Notes: generated from the sequence alone by a model not told the origin. A stretch of 64,000 nucleotides of DNA from Bradyrhizobium amphicarpaeae (GCF_002266435.3 NZ_CP029426.2:3006001-3070000), one strand, 5' to 3'. Shown: positions 36,696-46,021, numbered from the stretch's first letter. Translations and numbers: made by a program.

Positions 36696-36769
36696 TGGGG
36701 AATGGTGTAACGGTAGCACAACAGACTCTGACTCTGTTTGTCTTGGTTCGAATCCAGGTTCCCCAGCCA
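36696..36769 (+). tRNA. tRNA-Gln (anticodon CUG)
   Basis: A complete cloverleaf: acceptor stem TGGGGAA/TTCCCCA, anticodon stem ACAGA/TCTGT around loop CTCTGAC (anticodon CTG, reading CAG), and T-arm with GGTTCGAATCC. The 3' end GCCA includes an encoded CCA. No integrase or repeated 3' segment is nearby, so it does not appear to be an attachment site here. Confidence 0.95.
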
Positions 36770-36936
36770 GCTCCGGGTCCTTCCAAGGTCCGGCTCCCCA
36801 GGTCCCTCAGTGACAGCGATTGGTCCCCGGCCGCTCCGCCGATCGCGACCGATTGCCTCATCAGGAATCGCGTCTGCCCGGTCGGATCGCCGCGCGCTCC
36901 ATCGTCCTTGGGGCACACAAATCGAGGAGATCCGTG

Positions 36937-37299
36937 ATGCCCTATGTCGATGGGTTCGTTCTGGCCGTGCCGAAGGACAAGGTCGAGGCCTACAAGACGC
37001 TGGCGACGACCGCCTGTGCGATCTGGATGGAGCACGGTGCGCTCGATTACGTCGAATGCATCGCCGACGACGTTCCCTATGGCGAGCTGACCTCGTTTCC
37101 GCGCGCGGTGATGGCGAAGGAGGACGAGGTCGTGGTGTTCTCCTGGATCGTCTACCGCGACCGGGAGACCCGCGATGCCGTCAACAAGAAGGTGATGGCG
37201 GACCCGCGGCTGAAGATGGAGGGCATGCCGTTCGACGGCAAGCGCATGATCTATGGCGGCTTCACGACGTTGCTCAGGGCGAGCGACATCGTCGGCTGA
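36937..37299 (+). CDS. DUF1428 family protein
   Basis: This 120-residue protein matches the small DUF1428 (YbaA-like) family: MPYVDGFVLAVPKDKVEAYKTLATTACAIWMEHGALDYVECIADDV, then AKEDEVVVFSWIVYRDRETRDAVNKKVMADPRLK, and MIYGGFTTLL. The fold is a dimeric alpha+beta ferredoxin-like barrel, and the function is unknown. GAGGAGA lies just ahead of the ATG. It follows tRNA-Gln by 167 bases and converges with the TetR gene. Confidence 0.88.
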   Translation: MPYVDGFVLAVPKDKVEAYKTLATTACAIWMEHGALDYVECIADDVPYGELTSFPRAVMAKEDEVVVFSWIVYRDRETRDAVNKKVMADPRLKMEGMPFDGKRMIYGGFTTLLRASDIVG

Positions 37300-37316
37300 C
37301 AGCGGGGGCAAGGGGC

Positions 37317-38003
37317 CTATTTCGGAGGCGCGCGGTCGATCTCGGCCTGCAGCAGCAGCGCCAGGCATCCGGCGAGCCGCGTCTCCATTTCTTTGGACGG
37401 CAGCGACAGCGGTCCGGGATCGTTGAGGATCGCGTTCACGAGCGTGCCCAGCACGATCTGGAAACCGAATGCGATGGCGCGGGTCTTTGCCGCCTTGCGG
37501 CCCTTGCCCATGGCCGGCAGCAGGAGCGGGGTGGCGCGCGCAGTGGTCGCCTTCGCGAGCGCCTTGAACGGTGTCCATTGGTCCGGGCGGGTGTCGTCGT
37601 GCTGGAGGGCGGCGCGCAGCACGCCCTCGTGGTTGCGCATCCAGGCGATGATTCCGCCGACGATGATTTGGCAGAGCCGGTCGAGGCTTGTGTCCTGCGA
37701 CGGGGGGCTGATCTCGTCCAGCCGCTGCTCGCCATCACGGGTGGCCAGTGCCATCAGCGCGTTGAAATAGGTCTCCTTGCTCTCGAAGCGGCTGTAGAAG
37801 GCGCCGACGGTGGCGCCGACCTCGGTGCAGAGTGCCTCGATCGAGAGTTCGGCGAGGCTGCGCGTCTTCAGCATGTCGGCGCCGGTGCGCAGCAGCGCCA
37901 GCGTGGTTTCCCGGCTGCGCTTCTGCCGCGACGGGGCGACACCCGGCAGGTCGAAATCGCGAAGCTCCGGCTGGTCTGACCGTGGGCGCATCTGGGCTTG
38001 CAT
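37317..38003 (-). CDS. TetR-family regulator, probable controller of the sulfatase gene
   Basis: The 228-residue protein has the HTH in SRETTLALLRTGADMLKTRSLAELSIEALCTEVGATVGAFYSRFESKETYFNALM. The C-terminal domain is rich in Ala/Leu helices (CQIIVGGIIAWMRNHEGVLRAALQHDD). It carries an N-terminal extension of about 28 residues; an in-frame ATG at 37991 would shorten it by four. It is divergent from the sulfatase gene over 109 bases that include an AT-rich inverted repeat at 38016-38035, so it probably regulates that gene and itself. Confidence 0.88.
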   Translation of the reverse strand: MQAQMRPRSDQPELRDFDLPGVAPSRQKRSRETTLALLRTGADMLKTRSLAELSIEALCTEVGATVGAFYSRFESKETYFNALMALATRDGEQRLDEISPPSQDTSLDRLCQIIVGGIIAWMRNHEGVLRAALQHDDTRPDQWTPFKALAKATTARATPLLLPAMGKGRKAAKTRAIAFGFQIVLGTLVNAILNDPGPLSLPSKEMETRLAGCLALLLQAEIDRAPPK

Positions 38004-38015
38004 CCGCCAAAAATC

Positions 38016-38035
38016 ATAATCATAATTCTGATTAT
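38016..38035. promoter_or_regulatory. AT-rich operator overlapping a TATAAT -10
   Basis: ATAATCA (38016-38022) and TGATTAT (38029-38035) form a 7+7 inverted repeat with a 6-base spacer in an otherwise GC-rich genome. A perfect TATAAT at 38033-38038 on the plus strand overlaps its right half and would serve the sulfatase gene; no strong -35 was found. This is a probable binding site for the divergent TetR protein. Confidence 0.6.
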
Positions 38036-38112
38036 AATTTAGGATGGGGCGCGCCGCGGGTCAACCGCGGGCGCCAGGACAACGAAACAGCGGATCCGGC
38101 AGGGAGGATCAG

Positions 38113-40401
38113 ATGAGCGCAGGCAGCGGCACGCCGTTCCGCGGCACCGTCGGCAAGACGGTTGCGGAGTCAAAGCCCTGGTGGCCCGATGCGCCAAAGC
38201 CGCCCGCGGGCGCGCCGAACATCCTCGTCGTGCTGTTCGACGACGTCGGCTTCTCGGATTTCGGCTGCTACGGCTCGGCGATCAGGACGCCGACCATCGA
38301 CAGGCTCGCCGCGGAGGGCCTGCGCTACAGCGGCTTCCACACCACGGCGATGTGCTCGACCACGCGCGCCGCGCTGCTCACCGGGCGCAACCATCATTCG
38401 GTCGGGGTCGGGTGCCTCGCCAATTTCGATTCCGGTTATCCCGGCTATCGCGGCAAGATCGCGCGCGAGGCGGGTACGCTGGCCGAGATGCTGCGGGTGC
38501 ATGGCTATCGCAACTACATGGTCGGCAAATGGCACGTCACGCCGCTGACCGAGAGCGGCGCCACCGGTCCGTTCGACGGCTGGCCGCTCGGGCGCGGCTT
38601 CGATCGCTTCTACGGTTTCCTGGACGCCGAGACCGACCAGTACGCGCCGGAGCTCGTCTCCGACAACACGCATATCGATCCGCCGGGCACTCATGCCGAC
38701 GGCTATCATCTGACCGAGGATCTGATCGATCAGTCGATCCGCTTCATCGGCGATCACGTCGCCGATCGTCCTGATGTGCCATGGCTGACCTGGGTCGCGC
38801 TCGGGGCCTGCCACGCGCCGCACCAGGCGCCGGCCGAGATCATCAGGAGCTATGATGCCGCCTTCGCCCATGGCTGGGACGTCGAGCGGGAGCAGCGTCT
38901 CGCGCGCCAGAAGGCGATGGGCCTCGTCCCCGGGGATACGCGGATGCCCGCGCGCAACGACGGCGTGAAGGCCTGGGAGGAGCATTCGGAGGACGAACGC
39001 CGCGTCTTCACCCGGCTGCAGGCGGCCTTTGCCGGCATGCTCGACCATTCCGACCGCCATCTGGCGCGCCTCGTCGCATTCCTCGACACGGCCGGCATCC
39101 GCGACGACACCGTGATCATCGTGATGTCCGACAATGGCGCGAGTCAGGAGGGCGGGCCGCTCGGCTTCGTCAACGCGATGGGACCGTTCAACTTCAAGCC
39201 GGAGCCGATCGCGGAGAAGCTCGCCCGCATCGACGACATCGGCGGACCCGACACCCACAGCAATTTTCCGCATGGCTGGGCGATGGCCTCCAACACGCCG
39301 CTGCGGCGCTACAAGCAGAACACCCATGGCGGCGGCATCCGCGATCCCTTCGTCATCAACTGGCCGAACAGGATCGCGGCCAGAGGCGAGCTGCGGCACC
39401 AGTTCGTCCACGCCTGCGACCTCACGCCGACGCTGTTGGAACTGATCGGCATCGAGGCGCCAGCTGATATCGCGGGTTGCCGGCAGATGCCGCTGGAAGG
39501 CGAGAGCTTTGCGCGTTCGATCGCGGACGCGTCGGCGCCGTCAAAGATTTCAGCCCAATATTTCGAGATGTTCGGCCATCGCGGTCTCTGGCAGGCGGGA
39601 TGGAAGGCGGTCGCGTTCCATCCATCGGGCACGCCGTTCGAAAACGATAAATGGGAGCTGTTCCATCTCGACGCCGATTTCTCCGAGACCAACGACCTTG
39701 CGACGAAGGAGCCGGAGCGTCTGGCGCGGATGATTGCGACATGGTGGGACGAGGCCGAGAAGCACAAGGTGCTGCCGCTCGACGATCGCTTCGGGCCCCG
39801 CTTTGCGGAGAATGCCGCGCGTTTCCACGGCGCGCGCCACCATTTCGTCTTCCACGCCGGCATGGGGCACGTGCCGACCGACGTCGCGCCGGACGTGCGC
39901 AGCCGCAGCTACACGATCGAGGCCCATGTCGAGATCGGCGAGGCCGGCGCCGACGGCGTGCTGATCTCGCACGGCGATGCGACGTCGGGCTACAGCCTCT
40001 ATGTCAGCGACGGCCATCTCGTGCACGATCTCAACATCGGCGGCAGCCATCAGATCGTGCGGTCGGACCGCAAGGTGCCGTCCGGCGCGCGGCGGCTCGC
40101 GGTGCACGTCGAGAGGCTTGTGCGCAAGGAGGCGCCGGCCAAGGGCTCGCGCACCGGCGTGACCGAATACACGCTGCTGATCGACCGCGAGCCGGCCGGT
40201 TCGCTCCAGACCCAGCTCGGCTTTCACACGCTGATCTCGTGGTCCGGACTCGACATCGGCCGCGACCGCGGCAGCCCCGTGTCGCATTACGAGACGCCGT
40301 TCGAATTCGCCGGACGACTGCTGCGCGTCACCGTCACCATGCACAGTGACCAGCGGCTCGACGGCGAAGCCGTCGGCAACGCGCAGATGGCGCGGCAGTA
40401 G
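38113..40401 (+). CDS. Type I sulfatase (arylsulfatase family) with variant CSTTR motif
   Basis: This 762-residue sulfatase has metal-binding Asps in NILVVLFDDVGFSDFGCYG, a modification site CSTTRAALLTGRNHH at Cys81, VGKWHVTP, and TVIIVMSDNGASQEGG (metal site). A C-terminal LamG/concanavalin-like extension (TIEAHVEIGEAGADGVLISHGDATSGYSLYVSDGHL) is typical of long bacterial arylsulfatases. The formylglycine motif normally reads C-x-P-x-R; here Pro is Thr (ACC). Without a signal peptide it is predicted cytoplasmic. GGGAGG precedes the ATG at 38113; the frame is open to 38044. It probably releases sulfate from organic sulfate esters, under control of the divergent TetR. Confidence 0.88.
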   Translation: MSAGSGTPFRGTVGKTVAESKPWWPDAPKPPAGAPNILVVLFDDVGFSDFGCYGSAIRTPTIDRLAAEGLRYSGFHTTAMCSTTRAALLTGRNHHSVGVGCLANFDSGYPGYRGKIAREAGTLAEMLRVHGYRNYMVGKWHVTPLTESGATGPFDGWPLGRGFDRFYGFLDAETDQYAPELVSDNTHIDPPGTHADGYHLTEDLIDQSIRFIGDHVADRPDVPWLTWVALGACHAPHQAPAEIIRSYDAAFAHGWDVEREQRLARQKAMGLVPGDTRMPARNDGVKAWEEHSEDERRVFTRLQAAFAGMLDHSDRHLARLVAFLDTAGIRDDTVIIVMSDNGASQEGGPLGFVNAMGPFNFKPEPIAEKLARIDDIGGPDTHSNFPHGWAMASNTPLRRYKQNTHGGGIRDPFVINWPNRIAARGELRHQFVHACDLTPTLLELIGIEAPADIAGCRQMPLEGESFARSIADASAPSKISAQYFEMFGHRGLWQAGWKAVAFHPSGTPFENDKWELFHLDADFSETNDLATKEPERLARMIATWWDEAEKHKVLPLDDRFGPRFAENAARFHGARHHFVFHAGMGHVPTDVAPDVRSRSYTIEAHVEIGEAGADGVLISHGDATSGYSLYVSDGHLVHDLNIGGSHQIVRSDRKVPSGARRLAVHVERLVRKEAPAKGSRTGVTEYTLLIDREPAGSLQTQLGFHTLISWSGLDIGRDRGSPVSHYETPFEFAGRLLRVTVTMHSDQRLDGEAVGNAQMARQ

Positions 40402-40412
40402 CGGCGCGAGCC

Positions 40413-40973
40413 TTACTTGATCTTGTCGTACGCGGAAGCGAAGTCGCCCAGCGGCATCGGGATCGCGATCGTCTCCTTGGCCATGTTCTGGAAGGAGACC
40501 TTGAGCTGCTTGCCTGACCGCAAGGCGGCGAGCAGGTCCGGCGCGATCGGCGACGAAGCGTAGCAGCCGCGGTTCTCGCAGGTCTGGATCTGGAGGTCGA
40601 CCGTCTTGCCCTCGTCGACCTGAAGCTTGGCGCCGATGGGAAGGTTGAGGCCGAGCGGCAATTGCAGCAGCGCCACCGGCGTGCGGGTATCGGGTGCGAT
40701 GCGGATGTTGATCAGGACGATGGTCTGGCCGGTCTTGGTCAGTACCGCATTCTGCTCCATGGCGCATTCGAGCGGCGCGTCACGGCTGGCGCTGGTGCAG
40801 CGCACGATCCAGCCGGGCTGTTGCGCAGGCGAGCCTTCGGCCTGCGGCTGCGTCGGAGCCGGCTGTGCCGCCGGAGCGGGGGCGTTCTTCTTGGTGCCCT
40901 GCTGGGCATAAGCGGCGCCAGTCGACAGCAGGACAGCAGCGGCGAGGGCGACAAGTCTGGATTGCATGAGCAT
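40413..40973 (-). CDS. Invasion-associated locus B (IalB) family protein
   Basis: The 186-residue exported protein has a signal peptide (MQSRLVALAAAVLLSTGAAYAQ), a Pro/Ala/Gln-rich linker, and an IalB domain: GWIVRCTSASRDAPLECAMEQN, TPVALLQLPLGLNLPIGAKLQVDEGKTVDLQIQTCENRGCYASSPIAPDLLAALRSG. Four Cys residues likely form two disulfides, as in family members. The family is periplasmic or outer-membrane associated and broadly distributed in Rhizobiales; the invasion role is known only for Bartonella. Tandem starts at 40973 and 40967 are possible. It converges with the sulfatase gene, leaving 11 bases between the stops. Confidence 0.85.
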   Translation of the reverse strand: MLMQSRLVALAAAVLLSTGAAYAQQGTKKNAPAPAAQPAPTQPQAEGSPAQQPGWIVRCTSASRDAPLECAMEQNAVLTKTGQTIVLINIRIAPDTRTPVALLQLPLGLNLPIGAKLQVDEGKTVDLQIQTCENRGCYASSPIAPDLLAALRSGKQLKVSFQNMAKETIAIPMPLGDFASAYDKIK

Positions 40974-41038
40974 GGCGAAACCGCGTTGGCGTGAACCGGG
41001 GCCTCGCTGTAGCGTCGCCGCAAGAGCCGTGCAAGCCG

Positions 41039-44000
41039 CTACTCGGCGGCTTCCTTAACGGTGCCGTGCTCGACCGCCTCGCCGCCTTCGCCGTCACCCG
41101 AACGGCCCCAGCCCGAGAACCAGTTGTTGAGCTCGTCGAGATAGAGATAGACCACCGGCGTGGTGAACAGCGTCAGCGCCTGGCTGACGATCAGGCCGCC
41201 GACCATGGCGTAGCCGAGCGGCTGGCGGATCTCGGCGCCGGTGCCGTGACCGAGCATCAGCGGCACGCCGCCGAGCAGCGCGGCCATCGTCGTCATCATG
41301 ATCGGGCGGAAGCGCAGCAGCGCGGCCTGGCGGATCGATTCCGCCGGCGTCTTGTGCTCGTCGCGCTCGGCGGCGATGGCGAAGTCGACCATCATGATGC
41401 CGTTCTTCTTCACGATGCCGATCAGGAGAATGATTCCGATCAAGGCAATGAGGCTGAAGTCGAAGCCGGCCGCCATCAGGATCAGAAGCGCGCCGACGCC
41501 GGCCGAGGGCAGGGTGGACAGGATCGTGATCGGATGGATGTAGCTCTCGTAGAGGATGCCGAGGATCAAATAGACCACGACGAGGGCTGCGAGGATCAAG
41601 AGCGGCACGGTGCCAAGCGATTGCTGGAACGCCTGCGCGGTGCCCTGGAAGCTCGAGTTCAGCGTCGGCGGCGCGCCGAGATCGGCCATCGCCTTCTGCA
41701 CGGCTTGCGTCGCCTGGCCGAGCGCGACGCCCTGGGCGAGGTTGAAGCTGATCGTGGTCGCCGGGAACTGGCCCTGGTGGCTGATCGAGAGCGGACGGAC
41801 CGGATCGGTGGTCCAGGTCGCGAAGGTCGATAGCGGCACCTGGTCGCCGGTCAGCGGCGACTTCAGATAGAGCTTGTTGAGGCTGTCGAGATTGCCCTGC
41901 ATCTCCGGCAGGATCTCCAGGATCACCTTGTAGGTGTTGAGCTGGGTGAAATACTGCGTGACCTGCCGCTGGCCGAAGGAGTCATACAGCGTGTCGTCGA
42001 TCAGCTGCGGCTGGATGCCGTAGCGCGCGGCGGTGTCACGGTTGATCTTGAGCTGGACCGTGGTGCCCTGGGTCTGCTGGTCGGTCGCGACGTCGCGCAG
42101 TTCCGGCAGTGTCTGCATCTTGGCGAGGATCTTGGGCGCCCATTCGTTGAGCTCGTCCAGATTGGCGTCCTGCAGCGTGAATTCAAACTGCGTGCGGGTC
42201 GGCCGGCCGCCGAGCCGCACGTCCTGGGCTGCCTGCATGTACAGGCGGGCGCCCTGGACCTTGTCGAACTGGGGACGCAGTCGCGCGATGATCTGCTGAG
42301 CCGAGGCCTCTCGCTTGTCGCGCGGCTTCAGCGTGATGAATATGTTGCCGTTGTTGCCGGCGCGGCCGCTGCCGCCGATCGACATCGCGACGCTGGCAAT
42401 GTCGGGATCGGCCAGGATGATCTTGCCGAGCTGTTCCTGGCGCCGGGTCATCTCCTTGAACGAAATGTCCTGCGAGGCTTCCGAGGTTGCGGTGATCAGG
42501 CCGACGTCCTGCTGCGGGAAGAAACCCTTCGGGATCAGGACGAACAGGTAGATCGACAGGCCGAGCGTGGCGAAGAAGATCGCCAGCGTGGTGCGCCGCC
42601 AGGCGAGGGCATGGTCGAGCACGTATTCGTAGCCGCGCAGCATCCCGTCGAAGGCGCGCTCGCTCCACTGGTAGAACTTGCCGTGCTGCACCTCGCCATG
42701 GGCGCGCAGGAAGCGCGAGGCCATCATCGGCGTCAGGGTCAGCGACACGAACATCGAGACGAAGATGGTCATCGCCAGCACGACGGCGAATTCGCGGAAC
42801 AGGCGCCCGATGATGCCGCCCATCAAGAGCAGCGGAATCAGCACCGCGACCAGCGAGATGCTGATCGACACGATGGTGAAGCCGATTTCCTTCGAGCCGC
42901 GGAAGGCCGCCGCCATCGGCGATTCGCCTTCCTCGATGTAGCGCGTGATGTTCTCGAGCATCACGATGGCATCGTCGACGACGAATCCGACCGCGATGGT
43001 GAGCGCCATCAGCGACAGATTGTCGAGCGAATAGCCGGCGACCCACATCAGGGCGCACGCGCCCAGCAGCGCCAGCGGAACCGTGATGGTCGGAATGACG
43101 GTGGCCCAGAAGCTGCGCAGGAAGATGAAGATGACCATGACCACGAGGGCAATGGTCAGCAGCAGGGTGAACTGGACGTCCTCGACCGCGGCGCGGATGG
43201 TCGTGGTGCGGTCGCTGATGAGCTCGATCTTGATCGCGGGCGGGATCGCCGCCACGAGGCGGGGCAGGGTCGCCTTGATCCTGTCGACGGTCTCGATGAC
43301 GTTGGCGCCCGGCTGCTTGAAGATCACCAGGAACACGCCGCGTTTGCCGTTGGCCCAGGCCGCCTGTTTGGCGTCTTCAGCGGCGCTGACCGCCTGGCCG
43401 ATGTCGCGGATTCGCAACGGAGCGCCGTTGCGATAGGCGATGATGACGTCGTTCCAGTCCTTCGCGTGCGTGAGCTGGTCGTTGGCGTAGATCGTGTAGG
43501 CGCGCCTCTCGCCGTCGATGTTGCCCTTCGGGCTGTCGACCGTGGTGATCGCGATCTGGCTGCGCACGTCCTCCATCGACAGGCCCTTGGCGACCAGTTT
43601 CGCCGGGTCGATCTGGATGCGGATCGAGGGCTTCTGCTGGCCGCCGATGAAGACCTGCGCGACGCCGGAGAGCTGGCTGATCTGCTGGGCAAGCTGGGCG
43701 TCGACCGCGTCGCTGACGCTGGTCAGAGGCAGCGTTTCCGATGTTGCCGACAGCAGCAGGATCGGCGCGTCGGCCGGGTTGACCTTGCGATAGGTCGGCG
43801 GCGACGGCAGGTTCTTCGGCAACTGGCCGGAGGCCGCGTTGATGGCGCCCTGCACGTCGTTGGCGGCGCCGTCGATGCTGCGGTTGAGATCGAACTGGAT
43901 GGTGATCGATGCCGTGCCGAGATAGCTCGTCGAGGTCATCTGGGCGATGCCGGGAATCTGGGCGAACTGGCGCTCCAGCGGCTGCGCCACCGACGAGGCC

Positions 44001-44185
44001 ATCGTCTCCGGGCTGCCACCCGGCAAATTGGCGGTGATCTGGATGGTCGGGAAGTCGACCTGCGGCAGCGGTGCGACCGGGAGCAGGGGATAGGCGACGA
44101 GACCGACAAAGAGAATGCCGGCCATCAGCAGCGAGGTGCCGATCGGGTACCGGATAAAAGGTGCCGAAATCCCGCCCCCGGTCAT
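41039..44185 (-). CDS. RND multidrug efflux permease (MdtB/MdtC-like)
   Basis: This 1048-residue RND pump subunit has the N-terminus ISAPFIRYPIGTSLLMAGILFVGLVAYPLLPVAPLPQVDFPTIQITANLPG, the form typical of the MdtB/MdtC/MuxB branch. The TM4 proton-relay motif is LMALTIAVGFVVDDAIVMLENITRYIE. The second-half segment IALIGIILLIGIVKKNGIMMVDFAI is also typical of that branch (KKNGI). It differs clearly from the AcrB-type permease at 17390. Its ATG overlaps the adaptor stop as ATGA. Only one permease is present, whereas E. coli MdtBC has two, so it probably forms a homotrimer. Confidence 0.92.
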   Translation of the reverse strand: MTGGGISAPFIRYPIGTSLLMAGILFVGLVAYPLLPVAPLPQVDFPTIQITANLPGGSPETMASSVAQPLERQFAQIPGIAQMTSTSYLGTASITIQFDLNRSIDGAANDVQGAINAASGQLPKNLPSPPTYRKVNPADAPILLLSATSETLPLTSVSDAVDAQLAQQISQLSGVAQVFIGGQQKPSIRIQIDPAKLVAKGLSMEDVRSQIAITTVDSPKGNIDGERRAYTIYANDQLTHAKDWNDVIIAYRNGAPLRIRDIGQAVSAAEDAKQAAWANGKRGVFLVIFKQPGANVIETVDRIKATLPRLVAAIPPAIKIELISDRTTTIRAAVEDVQFTLLLTIALVVMVIFIFLRSFWATVIPTITVPLALLGACALMWVAGYSLDNLSLMALTIAVGFVVDDAIVMLENITRYIEEGESPMAAAFRGSKEIGFTIVSISISLVAVLIPLLLMGGIIGRLFREFAVVLAMTIFVSMFVSLTLTPMMASRFLRAHGEVQHGKFYQWSERAFDGMLRGYEYVLDHALAWRRTTLAIFFATLGLSIYLFVLIPKGFFPQQDVGLITATSEASQDISFKEMTRRQEQLGKIILADPDIASVAMSIGGSGRAGNNGNIFITLKPRDKREASAQQIIARLRPQFDKVQGARLYMQAAQDVRLGGRPTRTQFEFTLQDANLDELNEWAPKILAKMQTLPELRDVATDQQTQGTTVQLKINRDTAARYGIQPQLIDDTLYDSFGQRQVTQYFTQLNTYKVILEILPEMQGNLDSLNKLYLKSPLTGDQVPLSTFATWTTDPVRPLSISHQGQFPATTISFNLAQGVALGQATQAVQKAMADLGAPPTLNSSFQGTAQAFQQSLGTVPLLILAALVVVYLILGILYESYIHPITILSTLPSAGVGALLILMAAGFDFSLIALIGIILLIGIVKKNGIMMVDFAIAAERDEHKTPAESIRQAALLRFRPIMMTTMAALLGGVPLMLGHGTGAEIRQPLGYAMVGGLIVSQALTLFTTPVVYLYLDELNNWFSGWGRSGDGEGGEAVEHGTVKEAAE

Positions 44186-45357
44186 TCCTGTCGTACCTTG
44201 TTCTGGGTCGGGGCCGGATTCGAGCTTGCCACCGCGGTCGAGACGAGGCTGCCGGGCTGCACCTTGAACTGGCCGCCGGTGATCACCTGCTGACCGGGGC
44301 TCAGCCCTTCCTCGATGACGGAATGTCCATCGATGGCGTAGCTGACCTTGATCTTGTGCACCTCGGCCTTGTTGTCCTGGTTGACGGTATAGGCGTAGAG
44401 GCCGTTGGTCGAATGCTGGACTGCGTCATCCGGAACCACGGTCGCATCCTTCAGCGTCCGGACCAGAAGCCGCGTCGAGACCGACTGGCCCGGCCACAGC
44501 GCGTGGTCCTTGTTGTCGAACACCGCCTTGAGGCGGATCGTCCCGCTGGCGGTGTCGACCTGGTTGTTGATGACCGCAAGCTTGCCCTCGGCCAGCGTCT
44601 TCTTGCCGTCGGTGGTGAAAGCGATCACCTTGAGCGCGCCGGTCTTCTGGCCTTCGCTGATATAGGGCAGCTGGTCTTCCGGCGCGGTGAAGATCACGGC
44701 GATCGGCTCGACCTGCGAGATCATGACGATGCCCGTCTGCGTCGAGGCGTTGACGATGTTGCCGACGTCGACCTGGCGCAGGCCGGCGACGCCGGTGATC
44801 GGCGCCTTGACCTGGGTGTAGTCGAGCTGGGTCTGGGCGTTGGAGATCGCGGCTTCGTCGGCGGCGATCTGGGCGGTGAGCTGGGCGACGGTCGAGCGCT
44901 GGGTGTCGACGCGCTGCGCGGTCGCGAATTCGCCGAGCTTCATGGCGCGCTGAAGTTCGAGATTGGCGTTGGCGAGACTGGCCTCGTCCTGCGCCTTCTT
45001 GGCCTTGGCCTGGTCGAGCGTGGCTTGATAGGGACGGGGATCGATCGAGACCAGAAGCTCGCCCTGCTGGACGATCTGTCCTTCCTTGAAGGCGAGCTTG
45101 TCGATCTGGCCATCCACGCGGGTGCGGACTTGTACGGTGTTGAACCCCTGAACCGTGCCGAGACCGGTCAGATAGACCGGGAAATCGACCTTCTGGACCG
45201 GGGCGACGCTCACCGGGACGGCGGACGGGCGGGACGGCCCTTTGTCGGCGGCCTGGGTCTTGCCGGCGCCATGCCCGTATTTCTGCCAACCATAGTAACC
45301 CGCGGAGGCCACGGCCGCGATGATCAGAATCCAGAGGATCGGCCGGGACTTTTTCAT
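44182..45357 (-). CDS. RND efflux periplasmic adaptor (MdtA-like)
   Basis: The 391-residue membrane-fusion protein has a membrane anchor (RPILWILIIAAVASAGYYGW), the barrel-sandwich N half (GLGTVQGFNTVQVRTRVDGQIDKLAFKEGQIVQQGELLVSIDPRPYQ), an alpha-hairpin, the return strand LDYTQVKAPITGVAGLRQVDVGNIV, and a beta-barrel (GTIRLKAVFDNKDHALWPGQSVSTRL). These resemble MdtA. ATG 45357 starts MKKSRPI; the frame is open to 45444. It is translationally coupled to the downstream permease. No outer-membrane channel gene follows. Confidence 0.92.
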   Translation of the reverse strand: MKKSRPILWILIIAAVASAGYYGWQKYGHGAGKTQAADKGPSRPSAVPVSVAPVQKVDFPVYLTGLGTVQGFNTVQVRTRVDGQIDKLAFKEGQIVQQGELLVSIDPRPYQATLDQAKAKKAQDEASLANANLELQRAMKLGEFATAQRVDTQRSTVAQLTAQIAADEAAISNAQTQLDYTQVKAPITGVAGLRQVDVGNIVNASTQTGIVMISQVEPIAVIFTAPEDQLPYISEGQKTGALKVIAFTTDGKKTLAEGKLAVINNQVDTASGTIRLKAVFDNKDHALWPGQSVSTRLLVRTLKDATVVPDDAVQHSTNGLYAYTVNQDNKAEVHKIKVSYAIDGHSVIEEGLSPGQQVITGGQFKVQPGSLVSTAVASSNPAPTQNKVRQE

Positions 45358-45427
45358 GTCGTCTCGTGTCGGCTCGTATGCCCCCCAACTACGAATTATC
45401 AGGGCAATCGCAGGGTTCCAGCGCGCT

Positions 45428-45457
45428 TGTATAATACACGCCAAGTTCGAGTGTAAA
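45428..45457 (-). promoter_or_regulatory. Candidate promoter of the MdtA-like operon, within a 379-base gap
   Basis: On the minus strand TTTACA (45457-45452) is followed after 18 bases by TATACA (45433-45428), about 70 bases upstream of the adaptor ATG. This stretch is unusually AT-rich (TATAATAC on plus). The rest of the gap up to 45736 shows no gene, no clear operator and no adjacent regulator. Confidence 0.4.
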
Positions 45458-45736
45458 CAGCACTATCCGTCGGGAATCCTAAACAATTGGAAAGCTTTGC
45501 ACCGTCTAGGCAGTGCTGTGGCGCGGCGGCGTGCAATGCTGCATTTTCCCGGCCAAACCGAACTGCGGGCAAGTCCTGTGCGGCACTCGCAGACAGTGTG
45601 CTCAACCCGAATGATGCCGCGCCGGGTCGCAGCCCGATGGTGGCGACGAGAACGGTTCTAAATTGCGCGGCGGCCGTTTCGGTTGTCAGGGATATCGCCA
45701 TCATCCATATCGGCGCCGCCACACATGGAGCGCAGC

Positions 45737-45976
45737 ATGGACGAACTGAACGGCAAGTTGATCGCGTGTCAGATTCTGATCACGGGATTGATCGCGCGTG
45801 TCGCCAACGAGCAGCGCGATCCCTTGCGCTTCCTCACCGACTTCCGGGACGAGATCAAAGCCGTCGTGACCGGCGTCAACATCGCCGGCATGGAGTCAAC
45901 CGATCGCGTGCGCGCTGTCGCGCTGAAAACCGTCGACGAATTGTTTTCGCTGATGAAGCCGCCGAGCAGCGATTGA
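45737..45976 (+). CDS. Small hypothetical protein, 79 residues
   Basis: This soluble, mostly helical protein begins MDELNGKLIACQILITGLIARVANEQRDPLRFLTDFRDEIKAVVTGV and ends DELFSLMKPPSSD. No family is named with certainty; similar small proteins with 'LxACxxLxxGLIARxA..xxDPxxFL' occur in Rhizobiales (memory). Start options are the ATG at 45725 and the ATG at 45737; the latter has GGAG six bases upstream. It ends 45 bases before the first iron-box-like sequence of the TonB receptor gene and is a separate unit. Confidence 0.6.
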   Translation: MDELNGKLIACQILITGLIARVANEQRDPLRFLTDFRDEIKAVVTGVNIAGMESTDRVRAVALKTVDELFSLMKPPSSD

Positions 45977-46021
45977 TGCTGTGGGCGAGACCGCAGATTT
46001 GCGCAGCATTCGCTAGCGACT

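Noticed and set aside
36696..36769. tRNA-Gln as an integration site for a genomic island
   Set aside because: No integrase gene, no duplicate of the tRNA 3' end within the window, and flanking genes look like ordinary core genes.
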